Source: Papaver somniferum
Lineage: Eukaryota; Streptophyta; Magnoliopsida; Ranunculales; Papaveraceae
DNA: 64,000 bases
Direction: 5' to 3'
NCBI RefSeq assembly: GCF_003573695.1
Contig: NC_039362.1
Location: forward strand, 172,617,690 to 172,681,689
Shown piece after piece: positions 10,085-23,640 of this stretch. Below the pieces are notes generated by a model. It searched no databases and was not told the DNA's origin. It saw only the letters and a program-made list of their open reading frames with translations. Both the position numbers and the translations under genes were made by a program. Position 1 is the stretch's first letter. Every line of letters starts with the position of its first letter.

Positions 10085-12527
10085 TATCTTTCACTAAAAC
10101 TTGATATGTCTAAAGCGTTCGATAGAATTGAATGGTCTTTCCTACAAGATGTCATGCTCCAGATGGGTTTTTCTTCTCAGTGGTGTAATCTCATCAGGCA
10201 GTGTATCTCTACTACAAATATTTCGATACTTCTTAATGGGTCACCATGTGTTGCATACAATCCTACAAGGGGAGTTAGACAAGGTGATCCCCTATCACCT
10301 TACTTATTTATAATAGTAATGGAAGCGTTCTCTAGACAACTTTTCCATGCAGAACAGCAACAACTTATAGAAGGCATGAAAATAGCTCCCTCTGCTCCTT
10401 CTATTTCACACTTATTCTTAGCGGATGACTGTTTGTTATTCATGAAAGCTGACCTTAATAATGTGAACAACGTGTTGAAGATTATTGAAGATTTTGGAGC
10501 GGCATCTGGACAGTTGGTGAATTTCAATAAGTCGAGTGTGCATTTCAGCATATATGTTCCTCAAATATTTTGTAGGCTTCTTACAAGGATATTGATGGTA
10601 CCAAGAATGCAAATGGATGAAAGATATTTGGGTATTCCTCTTATTATCGGTAAGTAAAAGAAAGAGAGTTTTTCACAATTTACTGGCAGAGTTACTAGTA
10701 GACTAAATTCTTGGGATAGTAAAACCATGTCTCAGTGTGGGAAATCATTAATGATCAAACATGTTACTAACACGATTCCAGCTTATTCAATGAGCTGTTT
10801 TCAAATTCCAGTGGATATCCTCAACAAGATTGAAGTAGCTCAGAGGAAATTTTGGTGGGGTTTTGAAGAAAAGAGAGGTACTTATGTTACCTCTTGGAAG
10901 TACTTAGAGCGACATAAGAACTGTGAAGGGTTAGGTTTTAGAAATCTAAAAATTTTAAACCAAGCCCTATTGGTTCGGGCCGCTTGGAGAATTTGCACGA
11001 ATACTGATGAACATTGGGGAAAGGCTATTCAATCCAAATACTTCCCGCACACCAGTTTATTTCATACTACAATCAAATCGAATTGCTCATGGTCGTGAAA
11101 TGGAATTCAAAAGCAGATTGCTTTTATTAAACAACACAGTCAGTGGAGCTTCGGCAAAGGCACCAAAATCAAAATTTGGTTGGATGTTTGGATTTCAGGC
11201 TTAAATGAACCACCAATACCAAAAGTTGGTGTAGAAGACAGTGAATCATATATTTGGGTTAGTGATCTTCTGTGTCAGAATACCATGCAGTGGAATCGGG
11301 ATCTCATTCATTATCTCTTCGATGCTCAAACAGCTGACAAAATTCAAACTATGAGGATTCCAGACTCAACTGATGACAAACTTGTCAGGAAGCTAACCAA
11401 AAATGGATCTTTCTCTCTGAAATCTAATTACAACAAATTATATGAAATAAGTCAAGGTAACCTTCAAGTCTCTACCACCATCCTAGATACGGAGATCAAA
11501 TGGAAGGATTTCTGAAGCATCCAAACATAGCCAAGGATAAAGCACTTCTTCTGGAAGTGTCTCACTGACATCCTGCCAACAAAAATGATACTGTCAAGGA
11601 ATTGTCATAGCATTAATCTACAGTGTCCACTATGTAATCAACACACTGAATCTATCATGCATGTGCTGTTCCATTGCCCTTTTTCAAGAGTTGTATGGTC
11701 TCTCATTCCTGGAGGTTCTTTGGCTTTAACAGGTGGCTATAATACTATGGTTGAAATGTTCGAAAGTTGGTTACAATATAAGCAACAACAAAACTCCAGG
11801 GAGAGTTGGTTTCATCTAATGTTGGTGACTACTTGGTCTCTTTGGAATACAAGGTGTGAAGTAAATTTTCAGAACATCAAGATTCAACCACAATCCGTGG
11901 TAAAGAAGGTCTTAAGTTTTGCAGCTTATCTTGACAAGTTGTATGGTAGTTCACTTAATCAGCACAACTCTACTCTTCCAATACCGCCCATTGAAAGACA
12001 TTGGCAGCCCCCAGAATCCCCTTTCTTTAAATTGAATTGTGATGCTTCAAATAACATAAATAGTGGTACTACAGGCATTGCTCTAATACTCCGTGATTGT
12101 TCAGGCACATGGAGAGGGGGCGCAGCAAAATGCTATACAGAAATAATTAGTTCGGAGCAGGCGGAATGTTTGGCTTTCTACGAAGCGGTTAGCTGGTGCA
12201 AGGAACTGAAGCTTACACATATTATCTTGGAGACAAATATCAAAAGTATTGAAAGCTTCGTCAACAAAGTTGCAGCAACAATTGCTTGGGAAAATGAAAC
12301 ACTCCTCCTTGATGCAATGAGTTAACTTAGTTATTTTGTTAAATGGGAATGTAGTTTTATGCCAAGACAGTGTAATAAGTCTGCTGATATTCTAACAAAG
12401 CACAGCAGAAGGCATAGAGTCTCTAGAGTCTGGTTAGATGATCCCCATATTTTCTTGAGTCACAGTTATTGTTAGACATTTCAACTTCAAGTTAATTCAA
12501 TTTTTTCTTCACATCAAAAAAAAATGT
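10085..12527 (+). mobile_element. Degraded 5'-truncated L1-type LINE
   Basis: Conceptual translation gives the RT core in order: LDMSKAFDRIEW, GVRQGDPLSPYLF, then FLADDCLLF (the Y/F-x-DD active site, present as ADD), then the thumb region. A zf-RVT-like segment follows (CPLCNQHTES...H...CPF, about 11630-11690). A C-terminal RNase H-like domain comes next (NCDASNN, then EQAECLAFYEA and LETN, about 12030-12240). It ends in a short poly-A (12519-12527). Stops and shifts (10655, 11097, 11513, 12323) break the frame, so it is dead. The 5' boundary is approximate, since no endonuclease domain is present and I could not find a target duplication. Confidence 0.85.
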
Positions 12528-12788
12528 AGATGTACACTACATCAACGACAATGATGACGAAGTTTTATGCAATCATGGTAATTAAATTCAATAATTTCAT
12601 TATAATTTGTAGCAAATTCACTGTTTGATAGTTCATGAAGTATGGGTTTTATCTTGGTTTGGTTTCTCGCTGGGGTTTTAGCCTTTTCGGTAGTTATTTG
12701 AGCTTTAAAGGCGAAGGGAAAGTGTTTTTATTTTTTTTGTTACAGGATATGAGAACTTATCGACCGACCTCAATTAGATCTTAGGGAA
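12528..12788. other. Short spacer between LINE and CACTA element
   Basis: AT-rich, with no open frame or repeat I recognise. It ends with GAA, the left target duplication of the CACTA element. Confidence 0.5.
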
Positions 12789-13508
12789 CACTACGGGAAA
12801 AATCATCATTGACGACACAAGATAAGAGTTGCAGTACCCCTATGACAACTCCATTTCATGCATTGTGGAACGGGGGTATTGTAGAAAGTCCAAGTTTTTC
12901 TACAATGGTTGACAAGTGTTGTAAAGGGTGATGTGATTCATGGTTCGACAATAGTTTGTCAATGTTGTGATTCTCTTTCGATTTTTTTGATAACCTAACA
13001 CAACTCTTGCTTGTATTGTAGAACAATCGTGGACAACATAAGTAGCATATCGTAGAAACATATGCAACAACAATTACCAGTATAGTCATAATGTCTAACA
13101 CAACACCCTTAAGGATTGTAATATTTAAAGTAACAACTTCTGTTTTTAGTAGATGAATACGAAAATACAACTTTTGTTTGGAGTTGTGTGCATAATACTA
13201 TTTTGAAAAAAAAATTAGGGCCGAAATCGAATTGCCGAAAATAATTCACATTCGCATTAACGTACCAGTGTAACACATTTACATTCATTCAAGTTAACCT
13301 CCTAGTCTTAAACACACATTCAAAAAATGGCAGTGATATAGATGTTTGTTACAAAAATGGAGTTTCCAAAACACACTCTAAAAAGATTAAGATGTATATG
13401 AGAACATTCACCCTAGTATGCAACTGTGCTGATTCGAATTTGGAATCGTGTAACTGCTCACCATTGACTTGCTGGTATCAGTGATGAGAATCCCAGGAAA
13501 ACACAAAC

Positions 13509-13661
13509 CTTTCATTCCCATCACCATCAAGAGGAGATGCTTAGTTTACGGAAAAACCATTTAAGCAACAGCAGCTGCTGCAAAATGTTGTGCACCAATA
13601 ATCTTTCCGTTACAGAAGTTGTTACTTGTTGCTGCTGCACCACATCCTTGAGATTTTGTGA
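13509..13661 (-). pseudogene. Captured subtilase (SBT2-like) exon fragment
   Basis: The minus-strand translation contains FCNGKIIGAQHFAAAAVA, then a stop and about 20 bases of unrelated sequence, then PLDGDGN. In plant SBT2-class subtilisin-like proteases, CNGKIxGAQHF lies shortly before the PLDGDGHGSHT block that carries the catalytic histidine. Here the sequence between is missing and the HGSHT part is replaced, so the fragment cannot code for a protease. It lies inside the CACTA element, which suggests transduplication. The family assignment is from memory of the motif. Confidence 0.5.
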
Positions 13662-15700
13662 AAAGTCATGTACTATCAGTTGACATTCCGTAGACAAACC
13701 AAGAATATCTCGGCACCAAGGCTCAACGACAGGCGGTGTCTGTATTGGAGCGCTGCATCTCTTGAACGCATAGGAGAATATTTAAACATGGTGACCTGCA
13801 ACAGACAACATATTCCACATGATGTCCAAGGCCTCCGGCTACTAATTGAAACTTTAACTAGAAGGAATCACATGCTAATAAATTTATGCACAGAGATGAC
13901 TTATAATTGTATCTTTAGTACTTCTTTCACATTGCTGCAGAATAATTTACCAGACTGGGCATATTGCAAGAAATCTAATGTATGACATGACAATTTAAAT
14001 GATTTTTGCGGGGCGTGCCACCGAGACATCCTTCATTTACCATACTGTCTCATTGAGTAATTGCCTGCTTTCGTCTTTCCTACGAACTTTGGGTGTGTAA
14101 AATTTCCAATATAAACAGGGATTCAATGCAAACTGATAGGGTCATCAAACACAAATTCTAGGGTTTTCGCAAAGACATACAGTGTTCTGTCCAAGAGGGG
14201 AGCGAGCTTAAAACTAAGCCCTCTCCATCTGCTTTCCAATCCCCATCATTCAATAAAACAAACACCATAACCTGGAACAAGCATCAAACATAATTGGTTC
14301 CAAATTCAACACCCTTTAAACAGAAACTGGAATTCATCGTAGGAAGTTAAGAAATCATGCTCAATGTTTGATAAACATTCAATAAGAAGAGAATATAAAC
14401 ACCTTATTTCATCAATAGGAAAAATTGGTAAATTACAAAAAATGAACCCTAATTTAATTTCCCTAAACCAAATTAAGAAAACATGCAATCATGGTTTTTA
14501 AGATCTATCCAAGTTATGAATTGAAATAATGAAATAAATCAATAACACCTTGATCAAACAAAAAAACAATTCAATTAGGGCAAACGAATTTTTTCAAAAA
14601 CAAAACCAGTAAGGAAGATCCCTACCCTATCTCTCATGTTGCACCAACAATTGATAAACCCCAAACATTTTAGCTGAAACTCTTGTGTCGGGGGAAAAGA
14701 AGATACTCGGTGCAAATCGTTGGGTTCCTTTCTGTGAACAAGGACGAGTAGCAGTGTGGAAGAAGAACCCATCACAAATCGAACCAAAAGAAAAGGTAAA
14801 TCCGATAGATGTTAGGGTTTTGGATGAGCTCAAGATGAAGTAAAATAGGGTTTGTGATGATTCAGTATGAAATCGAAAAGAGAATCAGTGAATTAGGGTT
14901 TCGTGGAACCAAAAAATTGACAGTCTTCGGGGAAGATTAGAGATGGATTGCTGCATCTCCTCTCGTCTTTTGAGAGTTAGGTTTTTCTGTGTTAGAGAGG
15001 AAGATAAGAGATGGAAAATTAGTGAAGGGAAATTAGAAACCATAACTTCCCATGAATATCAACAACAACAAATATGCAACGGAAATTGATGAGTTTCTGT
15101 GACTGAGGTTGTGATGTTTTTCACCGGAAATTGCAGATGAGAACTAATATGGGTCGATTCAATCAAGAAATGAAGATGAAGAAGAGGGATTGAGAGAAGA
15201 AGAGAGGTGTTCTTCGGGGGAGAGGAAGAGGAGAGGAAGAAAGAGAGAAAGAGATAGAGTTCGAGTGGTTGAGGAGGGTTTGTGGGTGAATGAAAATGTT
15301 GGACGGACCAGATTTTGTTTGATCCACTCATACGGATTGGGAAAATAATTTCACGGTTGAGATTGTATTTTGGGATGCTCATACGGATTAAGAAGCATGT
15401 GTGTTTTTCTTTGTGCTAATACGCACTCATGTATTCGGTTTTATTATCAACCTTCGACACGAAAAAAATCCAAAAAAAATATGAATAAATTTAGCATATT
15501 GTTATCGACATTCTGATATAAAAAAATCCAAAAAATGTATAAGAATGAAGCTGAAAAATAAGAAATGAATTCGATAATTGGTGTGTTTCTTTGTGCTTTT
15601 GTGCTTTCTCTTTGTGCTTCCGGTTAGAATTTCGACTAGTTACATAGGTCATGAAGTAATTTCGACTAGTCATACAGGTCATGAAGTAGCTTTAGTTCAC
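13662..15700. other. CACTA interior, possible captured 5' gene sequence
   Basis: No intact gene is seen. The stretch 14560-15400 has the composition of a plant gene's 5' region on the minus strand (GGGTTT words, CT-rich leader), with only short frames of no recognised content. A plus-strand frame at 13668-13985 is open for 105 codons but not recognised. Confidence 0.4.
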
Positions 15701-15708
15701 ATTAGTAG

Positions 15709-16060
15709 CATGATACATCATTGAAATCGATAAATATGAAGCTCAGTTTCGATTCAAACTTCAAATGTGGTATAACGACATACAAACTATGAACCAAGAA
15801 GCTCTGAGAGGGTTCTGACTTCAAAATTAGCATGATACATCATCAAAATCGATAAATATGAAGCTCAATGTTGATTCCAACTTCAAACTTTGTATAATGG
15901 CATATAATCTATGAACCACGAAGCTTTGAGAGGGTTCTGACTTCAAAATTGCATGATACATCATCGAAATTGATGAAAATGAAGCTCAGTGTCGATTCAA
16001 ACTTCAAGTTCGGTATAACGACTTACAAACTATGAACCAAGAAGTTTCAAAGTGCAAAAA
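15709..16060. repeat. About 122-bp tandem repeat, three copies
   Basis: CATGATACATCAT followed by GATAAATATGAAGCTCA-type sequence recurs at 15709, 15831 and 15952. Each copy includes a CTATGAACCAAGAAG-type word. The array lies inside the CACTA element just before the 151-bp array. Confidence 0.8.
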
Positions 16061-17335
16061 AACGATGAATCCAACCATTTACTGGTAAGATTCCATGGAA
16101 ATATTCTACGAAACCTTAAACACACACAAAACTTGGTAAGAACGATTAATCCATCCATTTACAGGTAAGATGCCTTCGGAATATTCTATGAAACCTTAAA
16201 CAAAATATATTTTTGCATATTGTATGCATACCAGGCTCTGAGATCGAAACCTGGCCGGGAGTGGACTACTATAAGTCAGAAACTTGGTAAGAACGACGAA
16301 TCCATCCATTTACAGGTAAGATTCCTTCGGAATATTCTACGAAACATTAAACAAACCCTATTTCTGCATATTGTATGCGTACCAGGCTCCGAGATCAAAA
16401 CCTGGACGCGAGTTGACTACTCTAAGTCAGAAACTTGGTAAGAACGACGAATCCATCCATTTACAGGTAAGATTCCTTCGGAATATTCTACGAAACCTTA
16501 AACAAACCCTATTTCTGCATATTGTATGCAAACCAGGATCCGAGATCGAAACCTGGCCGCCAGTTGACTACTCTAAGTCAAAAACTTGGTAAGAACGACG
16601 AATACATCCATTTACAGGTAAGAGTCCTTCAGAATATTCTACGAAACCTTAAACACACCCTATTTCTGCATATTGTATGCATACCAGGTTCCGAGATCGA
16701 AACCTGGCCGGGTGTTGACTACTACAAGTCAAAAACTTGGTAAGAACGATGAATCCATCCATTTACAGGTAAAATTCCTTCGGAAAATTCTAAGAAACCT
16801 TAAACAAACCCTACTTCTGCATATTGTATGCATACCAGGCTCCGAGATCGAAACCTGGCTGCGAGTTGACTACTCTAAATCAGAAACTTGGTAAGAACGA
16901 TGAATCCATCCATTTACAGGTAAGATTCCTTTGTAATATTCTACGAAACCTTAAAAAACCCTATTTCTGCATATTGTATGCATACCAGGCTCCGAGATCG
17001 AAACATGGCCGTGAGTGGACTAGTATAAGTCAAAAACTTGGTAAGAACGACGAACCCATCCATTTACAGGTAAGATTCCTTCAGAGAATCTTCTACGGAA
17101 CCTTAAACAAACCCTATTTCTGCATATTGTATGCATAACAGGCTCCCAGATCGATCCTGGCCATGAGTGGACTACTATAAGTCAAAAATTTGGTAAGAAC
17201 GACGAATCCATCCAATTACAGATAAGATTCATTCAGAATATTCTACGAAACCTTAAAAATTTGTAAAGATGAACCCTTTACATGTAAGATTCCATCAGAA
17301 TATTCTCTGAAACCTTAAACAAACCCTCTTTTGGA
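16060..17335. repeat. 151-bp tandem repeat array, about eight copies
   Basis: The word ACTTGGTAAGAACGA recurs at about 16134, 16284, 16434, 16585, 16736, 16888, 17037 and 17189. Each unit contains CATCCATTTACAGGTAAGAT, TTCTACGAAACCTTAAAC, CATATTGTATGCATACCAGG and CGAGATCGAAACCTGG. Short open frames in register with the unit are by-products of the repeat. Outer copies are more diverged than the middle ones. Confidence 0.9.
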
Positions 17336-17945
17336 TATTTCTACCCAATCTCAAAAAGCCTAAATTTCTAGAATTTAGTGGGGGGTGTTAGAGAAAATAG
17401 TTTTTAGCATAAGTGAGAAAAATTTAGTAGAACCGGAGACCAAAATAATTTTTTGCAGAAGTGAGAAAAATATAGCAGAAATGAGAATCCCCCAAACCTC
17501 ATTTTTTCCCACATTCTATATTTTAACTTCAACAACACTTATAAGTGTTGTTATACATTTCTATTAAAAAAAAAAACCTAAACTTGTGAAATGTAAGGAT
17601 GGTTGATGAGCTAGACATCCATGCATTAGGTTCATGTTCGAATCTCCCCTCTAACGTATTTTTCATTATCATATTTTTGTGTTCTTCAACAATACTTGTG
17701 AGAATTGTGATAGGCTAAGTCACTACACTTATGAAACAAAGTTGTTATACCTAAATGTCGTCACAACAGTTTTGCTAAAGGAGTTGTCGTTTGTTTTCTT
17801 AGCGCAACCCCTTGTTCCTAAGGGTTGGTAGTGATGATATACGACAACTCTTCCTTTGAAACCAGTTGTAAAACATAGGACTTTCTACGATGTATAGCGA
17901 AGTGTTGTAAATCTCCAATTGTAGATGTATATTTTTCCCGTAGTG

Positions 17946-18667
17946 GAAGCTGCAATCCATGTGAATTTTTAAGACACGATCTCTGCCACAGTAGTTGTAC
18001 GGTACTGATGTGAAGCACATATTAACAAAGATTAAATTTGAACATTCTTTTCGGGTGCTGTCTGTTCAAGATTTCCTTGTTGTAAACATGTAAGAGGTTT
18101 TTTGATCCACCTAGTCTGTATTTGTTTAGGTTTCTTCGTAAAACGTGACATCCCTGTGAACATTATTTATCTTACCACAGTTTCATTCGGAAACAACAAC
18201 TTCTACAAGGACAGAGAGACTGCATGTATTAGACTTCTTTTTTGTATTAGCTAGAGGTACCCGCCATGTCGAAAGCCGCGGACCATGTATTTTCTCCTTG
18301 ACTATATATGCAGTTTTTGTTTACAATTCTACTTCAAACAAACTTGAAATATCTTCTTTAATATCACTCTATGTCATCCTTGAATTTGTTTGTTCTTGAA
18401 GTTTCAGTTTCAATCCGAACATACTTATTGGTTGGAGCCATTATGGGTGGTCCAGAATCTCCAGATTAAGGGGACAACTTCGATGATGATCGGAGAATAA
18501 CGACTGGCAGTCTAAAGACTCTAAACCGGCTGCTTATTTTAATTCACCATTTGTTAGTGTTGTCCCATACTTCGCAGGATCACCACAACTACCAGCTGAT
18601 TATCTGAATTAAAAATGGGATTATATACAGAGGTAGGTCTGGTCTGAACCCTCACTTTCATTCCCAT
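17946..18667. other. Unannotated spacer
   Basis: Contains a TATA-like GACTATATATGCAG (about 18299) and a following 31-codon ATG frame of no recognised content. Nothing else is supported. Confidence 0.35.
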
Positions 18668-20383
18668 ACCAGTTTTTTTATTTATTGCAAAACTAGGCAA
18701 GTTTAACGGATTCCATCCACTTTTATTATCTCAATCAATTTATCGTGTTGACTCGTCAATTACTCGTGCGGCGATATTTCATGGATGTGGTAAAATTACT
18801 GAAATGCCCTTCACGTGCGTGTGTCATTAGCATTAGATAAGATGTCCACGTGTTATCTTTTGGCGCAATGATCTTAGCTTGATTCTATCTCAATGAAGTT
18901 GGACGGCTCAGATGTCAGGCAATTAATATATGGATCGGCTAAGACATTCGAATCGGACATTAGTATTCCAGTTCGGTCAACGAATTTGAGAGAGATAAAA
19001 ACTCTTTTCCTTTTCTTTTTCTTCTTCCTCTCTTTCTCCTTTCTTGTTCTTCGTCTGCGATTGATTTGAGAATGAAAAATGAATATTTTGATATCAACCT
19101 AAGAGGGGTTAGATCAAGGAAGGGTTGTAGGTGGTCAAGATTTTCATGTAGTTGATTCGAATTCAGAAGAAGAAGTGAATTAGAAAAGGAAAAAAATTAG
19201 GGTTTCTATGAATTAAATGGGTGTTTCTATTTACGCTGGATATGAAGAAATCAAAGGAGGGGTGTGATTGATCTAAAGAGTTTGGCTAATGTTTTGATGC
19301 TCGAATTAGAGAAGAGAGGATTTGGAATTAAATTAGGGTTTCATTGAAAAGATTTAGAGGAAGAAATTGATGATAGTTCTGAATTTTTTGAACATGGGAA
19401 TTCGAGAAAAGGGTTTGATAGAAATTGAGAAGCAATGGAGATTAAGTCGTGGTTTTACATGGATTGATTTTGAATTGAAGGAGATGGGTCTCAATTGAGT
19501 ACGATGGTTGTGTTGGTTTTAGTGTCTGTCTACATATGTTAGTCTTGAACTGATGACGGCAGTATCAATGGGTTTTTACCCAATTGATGGATGATGATAC
19601 AGAGAATGGTGATTTGAAACATCAACAAGGAGGAAGTTGATGAATAATTGTGGAGGGAAGAATGTAAGAAGCTAGTACTCCGGCAAGAGTTATAAGAAGC
19701 TGGGTTTCGCTGATGGAGCTAACTGGTGGTGCTGCGAATACCCAGCCAACACTGATTATATTCAATAGTTTTTGGGGTTTCTGGTGCTTAAATTTTAGTT
19801 GCAGTCAGTGGTATTGATGGACATATTGGTCGCTGGTAGGGATATGTTTTACACAATTTTGGTTCGCAACAATGGACTGGAAGTTGGGAATTTCTCATGT
19901 GCAGTGGTGGCTATAATGATGGTTTGACAGCAAGCTAATTCAAGGAAGAAGAACAGGTTCTAAGTGCTACTTTCACAGAATGGATTAGGTGTTATGGCCG
20001 ATATTTGTGCTTGATGGAGGGATGTAGAAGATGATACGTATGTTGGCTGTATTGGAGAGGTGTTCACGTTCAGTTAGGAGAAGATTGGAGGCTTGGAGCT
20101 GGAGGAAGATTTGAAGAATGGTGGAATTATAAGATAAGCTGATATGGATTATGGAACTGTGAATGGTGACATGTACAAATTTTTTCCGTGACAAGATTTC
20201 CACGTAAGCAGTCCACATGGCATATCCGAGCCCACGTGTACGGTGGTCATGTTGATTTAACTGAGTTAAATCAGTGATTCAGAGGACTATTATATCTTTT
20301 AAGTTACATCTAACGGTGCTAACTTTCCATCCATCACTTTTGGTCAAAATTTGCCTAGCTTTGCAATGAATAAAAAAACAGGC
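18668..20383. mobile_element. Possible inverted-repeat (Mutator-like) element
   Basis: CCAGTTTTTTTATTTATTGC...CTAGGCAAG at 18668-18703 is matched in reverse complement at 20348-20383, about 36 bases with few mismatches. A GGGCTTTCTATAGAAATAGG-type sequence lies outside the right arm on the minus strand. The interior has gene-like leader composition but no recognised protein. The true termini and a 9-bp duplication were not found. Confidence 0.35.
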
Positions 20384-20547
20384 CTAGTTTTGAAAATCCC
20401 AAAGAAAACAGGCCTATTTCTATAGAAAGCCCTTAAAAATGCGGATCATCTTTGTGAGATTTTTAATATAATGATTGACCAGTACACTCTAATCGAATCA
20501 TAGGATTTTTTTCAATTCATACTAGCGACAACCGTTGCTTTTGGTTG

Positions 20548-23500
20548 TGTAGCGCCCCCAAAGCTAGCAGCTAACTAATCCAAGATATTAACTAAATAAA
20601 GAAGCACTAAGAATCTAATCATTTACTTAAACAGTCAATTAATAAATCTGCTACAAAACTTAACCCAAAAACTTAGCCCCGCTCGGAAATATATAAATAA
20701 GAACTCCTCTCAAATGATACATATACAATAGTCATTTGGTTTGCATATATAATATACAACATAATATAAACAGCAGAAGACTTAACGTCACAAAGCTTCC
20801 GCTGCGCAACTCTGATCTGTCTCTGAAACTGAAAGTAGGAATGGGTGAGCACATCATCCCTAAAAAGGGTGCCCTGCAGGAAAAACAACTAGCTTTCGAA
20901 GATCATTAGTATGATTTGAAGACAATGCAGGTTTTATTGAAAGTCAGTAATACAAGGAAAGACAATGAAACATAATGTAGAAACTTCTTCAAAGACATTC
21001 ATAAATAACAGTAAACATCCATGTATGAGATGTGTGTTGCCGCACATAAGGGAAAAAGTAATATTGATGCCAATTACACACCAAATAGGTAATACTGCGG
21101 TGTATCTCCCTAGCCATAGAATACTGAATATATAAAGGAAGAATAATATTGCGGTGTATCGCCCTAGACATATAATACTGATATTACGTCGGCACACATC
21201 TCATACCACACAAAGCACACAAAGATTTGCATGAGTTTCACAACACAAAGATTGATTTGTAAAACAATAATGAATACAAGAGAGTTCGTTATCGTTTCCC
21301 ATCTCTTTTGATGACAAGCTTCGCCTACCTCGAGATCCATGATCCACTGTTTCATCCTTTGAATCGATCGTTGTTAATACAGACTAACTGTTAATCACAC
21401 AAGAACTCTAAGAATCTAGTCAAAATGGCTCACACAAGATTCATACAAGTTTATCTAATGGTTCTAAGCCCATTATGGTATCTCACTCTCTACCTTTAAC
21501 ATAATTAAGAGTTTATTAATCCAATTAAGTTGATTCTAAAGTCCGTAGCTAAGTCTTATGAATATCTACAACCTTGTAGAATAAGCCAAGGGCTAATTCA
21601 GACCACAAGAGGTCCAAATCATCAATCTAGGAAAACTGGCCCTAAGCCCAAGCCCACTAAACAAGCCCATTACACAAGGTCCAGTCCATCTGACTCAACT
21701 TAACGGTCAAGATAACAGTCAATGAATCTCTAACAGTCAACGTCAAGTCAAATGGTCAAGGTTAAGTCAAAGTCCAACTAGTCAAAGAAATCAAAGTCTG
21801 GTAAATAGTCAATTGAGTCAATTAGGCAACTCAGTGAGTTGAATCTGGTTTAGACTGAGTTAACTCAGTCAGATGATCTAAGTCAGGTGACTCAGCTAAA
21901 CTGACTGGGATGACTAATAGGTCTAAAACTCAATAAACAGAAGTTCATACAATCATTAAACGTTCCATTTAATCAAAACAACTTCATCTTTACTACCAAC
22001 CTGATTCCAGGCTTGCACCAGTTTCCTCATTCCCTTTGTAGTTTCATCAACAATTAACAACTCTGATTACCTGCAATGATAGTTGCAAGCTTTCACTGAA
22101 GAGGTTCAACTCAACATAAACATCTAACCTCCATTTCTATAACTCTGTCACATGAAATCTCATTTTATTTCCTCCATCAAAACTTCCATGACTTCACTAC
22201 AACTCAACTCTTCCCTGTAACAGAATCTAAGTTCCTGCAATACAGCTCAACTGCAGTACAATCTAACCCAGTTCAAATCTACACTTCCTTCTTCCATTTT
22301 AGTTATAACCGTCCAGTTCAACAACACCAACACATAACCAAATCTCAATCTCTATTATCTCCAATCCACACAACACCCAACAATAACATCCACTCAACCA
22401 TAACATATTCACCAGTTCACTTTTAACTTCATACCACTACTACAACACAATTCTCATAACTGCAGCTGAACAATAATCTACCTCACTCATCTCAGGTCAA
22501 TACCACCAGCCATCATTCAACTTCAATCTGCACTCATATCAAACAACAACTCAGGTTAACCAATTCCATTACCACCACTAGTACAAACATTCTTAGACCC
22601 CCATTATTATTCATGTCCACCCTGTACTTCAACCAAAACTGAACTACAACGACAATAATTCAGTTCACCTATTATAAACATCATTCATCTCAATTCATGG
22701 TTCCGAAACAATCACATAAGAAATAACAGAAAGAATTAACTTTACCAAATTCCTTGTTACCTCAACATAATCTAAGTACTGCAATTGAATTAGATTCTTC
22801 CTTAGCTTGATTCGATTCAGGGATCTTCCTCTTTTAATTTCTCATCACCATCTAAATATACAAACCCATGAACCCCAAAACTCTGTTCCATCAAGAACGC
22901 TAAATTCAATCACCATCACCGATTTCATCCTCTAAAACTTAGATTCATCTGTAATAATACTCCAAAACCTCAATTCACTCATTACCCACTTCAACTCATC
23001 ATCCTAGAACGTCAATTTCATCATCAATTCATCCTCTGAGTTCTTCTTACAAACCCTAGCTTCATCAATTTTTCCCCAAACAACCTCCGAACATCAATTA
23101 ATCAACAACCCTTTCATTCTATGACTATCAGCATCTCAACTTATTAATCAACTCCAAACAACTTCGAAGATGAGTCCACAAACCCTAATTTGATTCTCTG
23201 TGATTCAAACCCTAGTTGTTCTGCTTCACGATCAACGTCCACACCATGTTCTCCATCATTTATCAGTAATACCAGTTGATTTCCCTTAAGTTTCTGATCT
23301 CGTAAACACACAATCTTCTCACAGAAATCACGAGCAGAGAAGAACAGGGGAAAGAGACGAAGAAAGAAAACAAAGAAAGAGAAATAAGAAGATAAGAAGA
23401 AAAGAGAAAATGAGTTTCTCTTCGACACGTGTTGATGATAAGCCAGCTGAGTTTACTACAGCACCCAACCTTTGGATAAGGGCATCCCAGGTCGGTCTAC

Positions 23501-23640
23501 CTTTCGTGATAATCTAATGATATCTTCTTCCTCTGGTGTTCGAATGACACGCTCGAATAGTCCATTTCTCATAACTTTTCGAGTTCTATCTAACGGTACT
23601 AGTTTCATATATAGATCGTTGTTGGATTAATTTTTATTAA
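20548..23640 (-). mobile_element. Possible large LTR or retroelement fragment
   Basis: The left boundary TGTAGCGCCCCC (minus strand ...GGGGGCGCTACA) resembles the terminus of plant Gypsy LTRs. On the minus strand, the segment near 23430-23140 looks like a CT-rich leader followed by a short frame. The middle is rich in GTCAA and CCATC words and has no coding motif. I found neither a partner LTR nor a target duplication, so the right boundary is a guess. Confidence 0.3.

Larger units (their letters stand above)
12789..17945. mobile_element. Non-autonomous CACTA (En/Spm-type) transposon
   Basis: The left end CACTACGGGAAAAAT (12789) and right end ATTTTTCCCGTAGTG (ending 17945) are perfect 15-bp inverted termini. 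GAA flanks both sides (12786-12788 and 17946-17948), the 3-bp target duplication expected for this superfamily. Subterminal regions repeat words such as GTTGTAAA, GACAACTC and GTTGTCA. No transposase frame is visible in 5157 bp. The interior holds a probable subtilase exon fragment, two tandem-repeat arrays and plant-like untranslated sequence, so it looks like a gene-capturing derivative. Confidence 0.9.

Noticed and set aside
16220..17138. Five near-identical short proteins in a row
   Set aside because: They are spaced exactly 151 bases apart and are by-products of the tandem repeat.
15709..17335. CRISPR-like array
   Set aside because: The periods are 122 and 151 bases with no repeat-spacer pattern, in a plant CACTA element.
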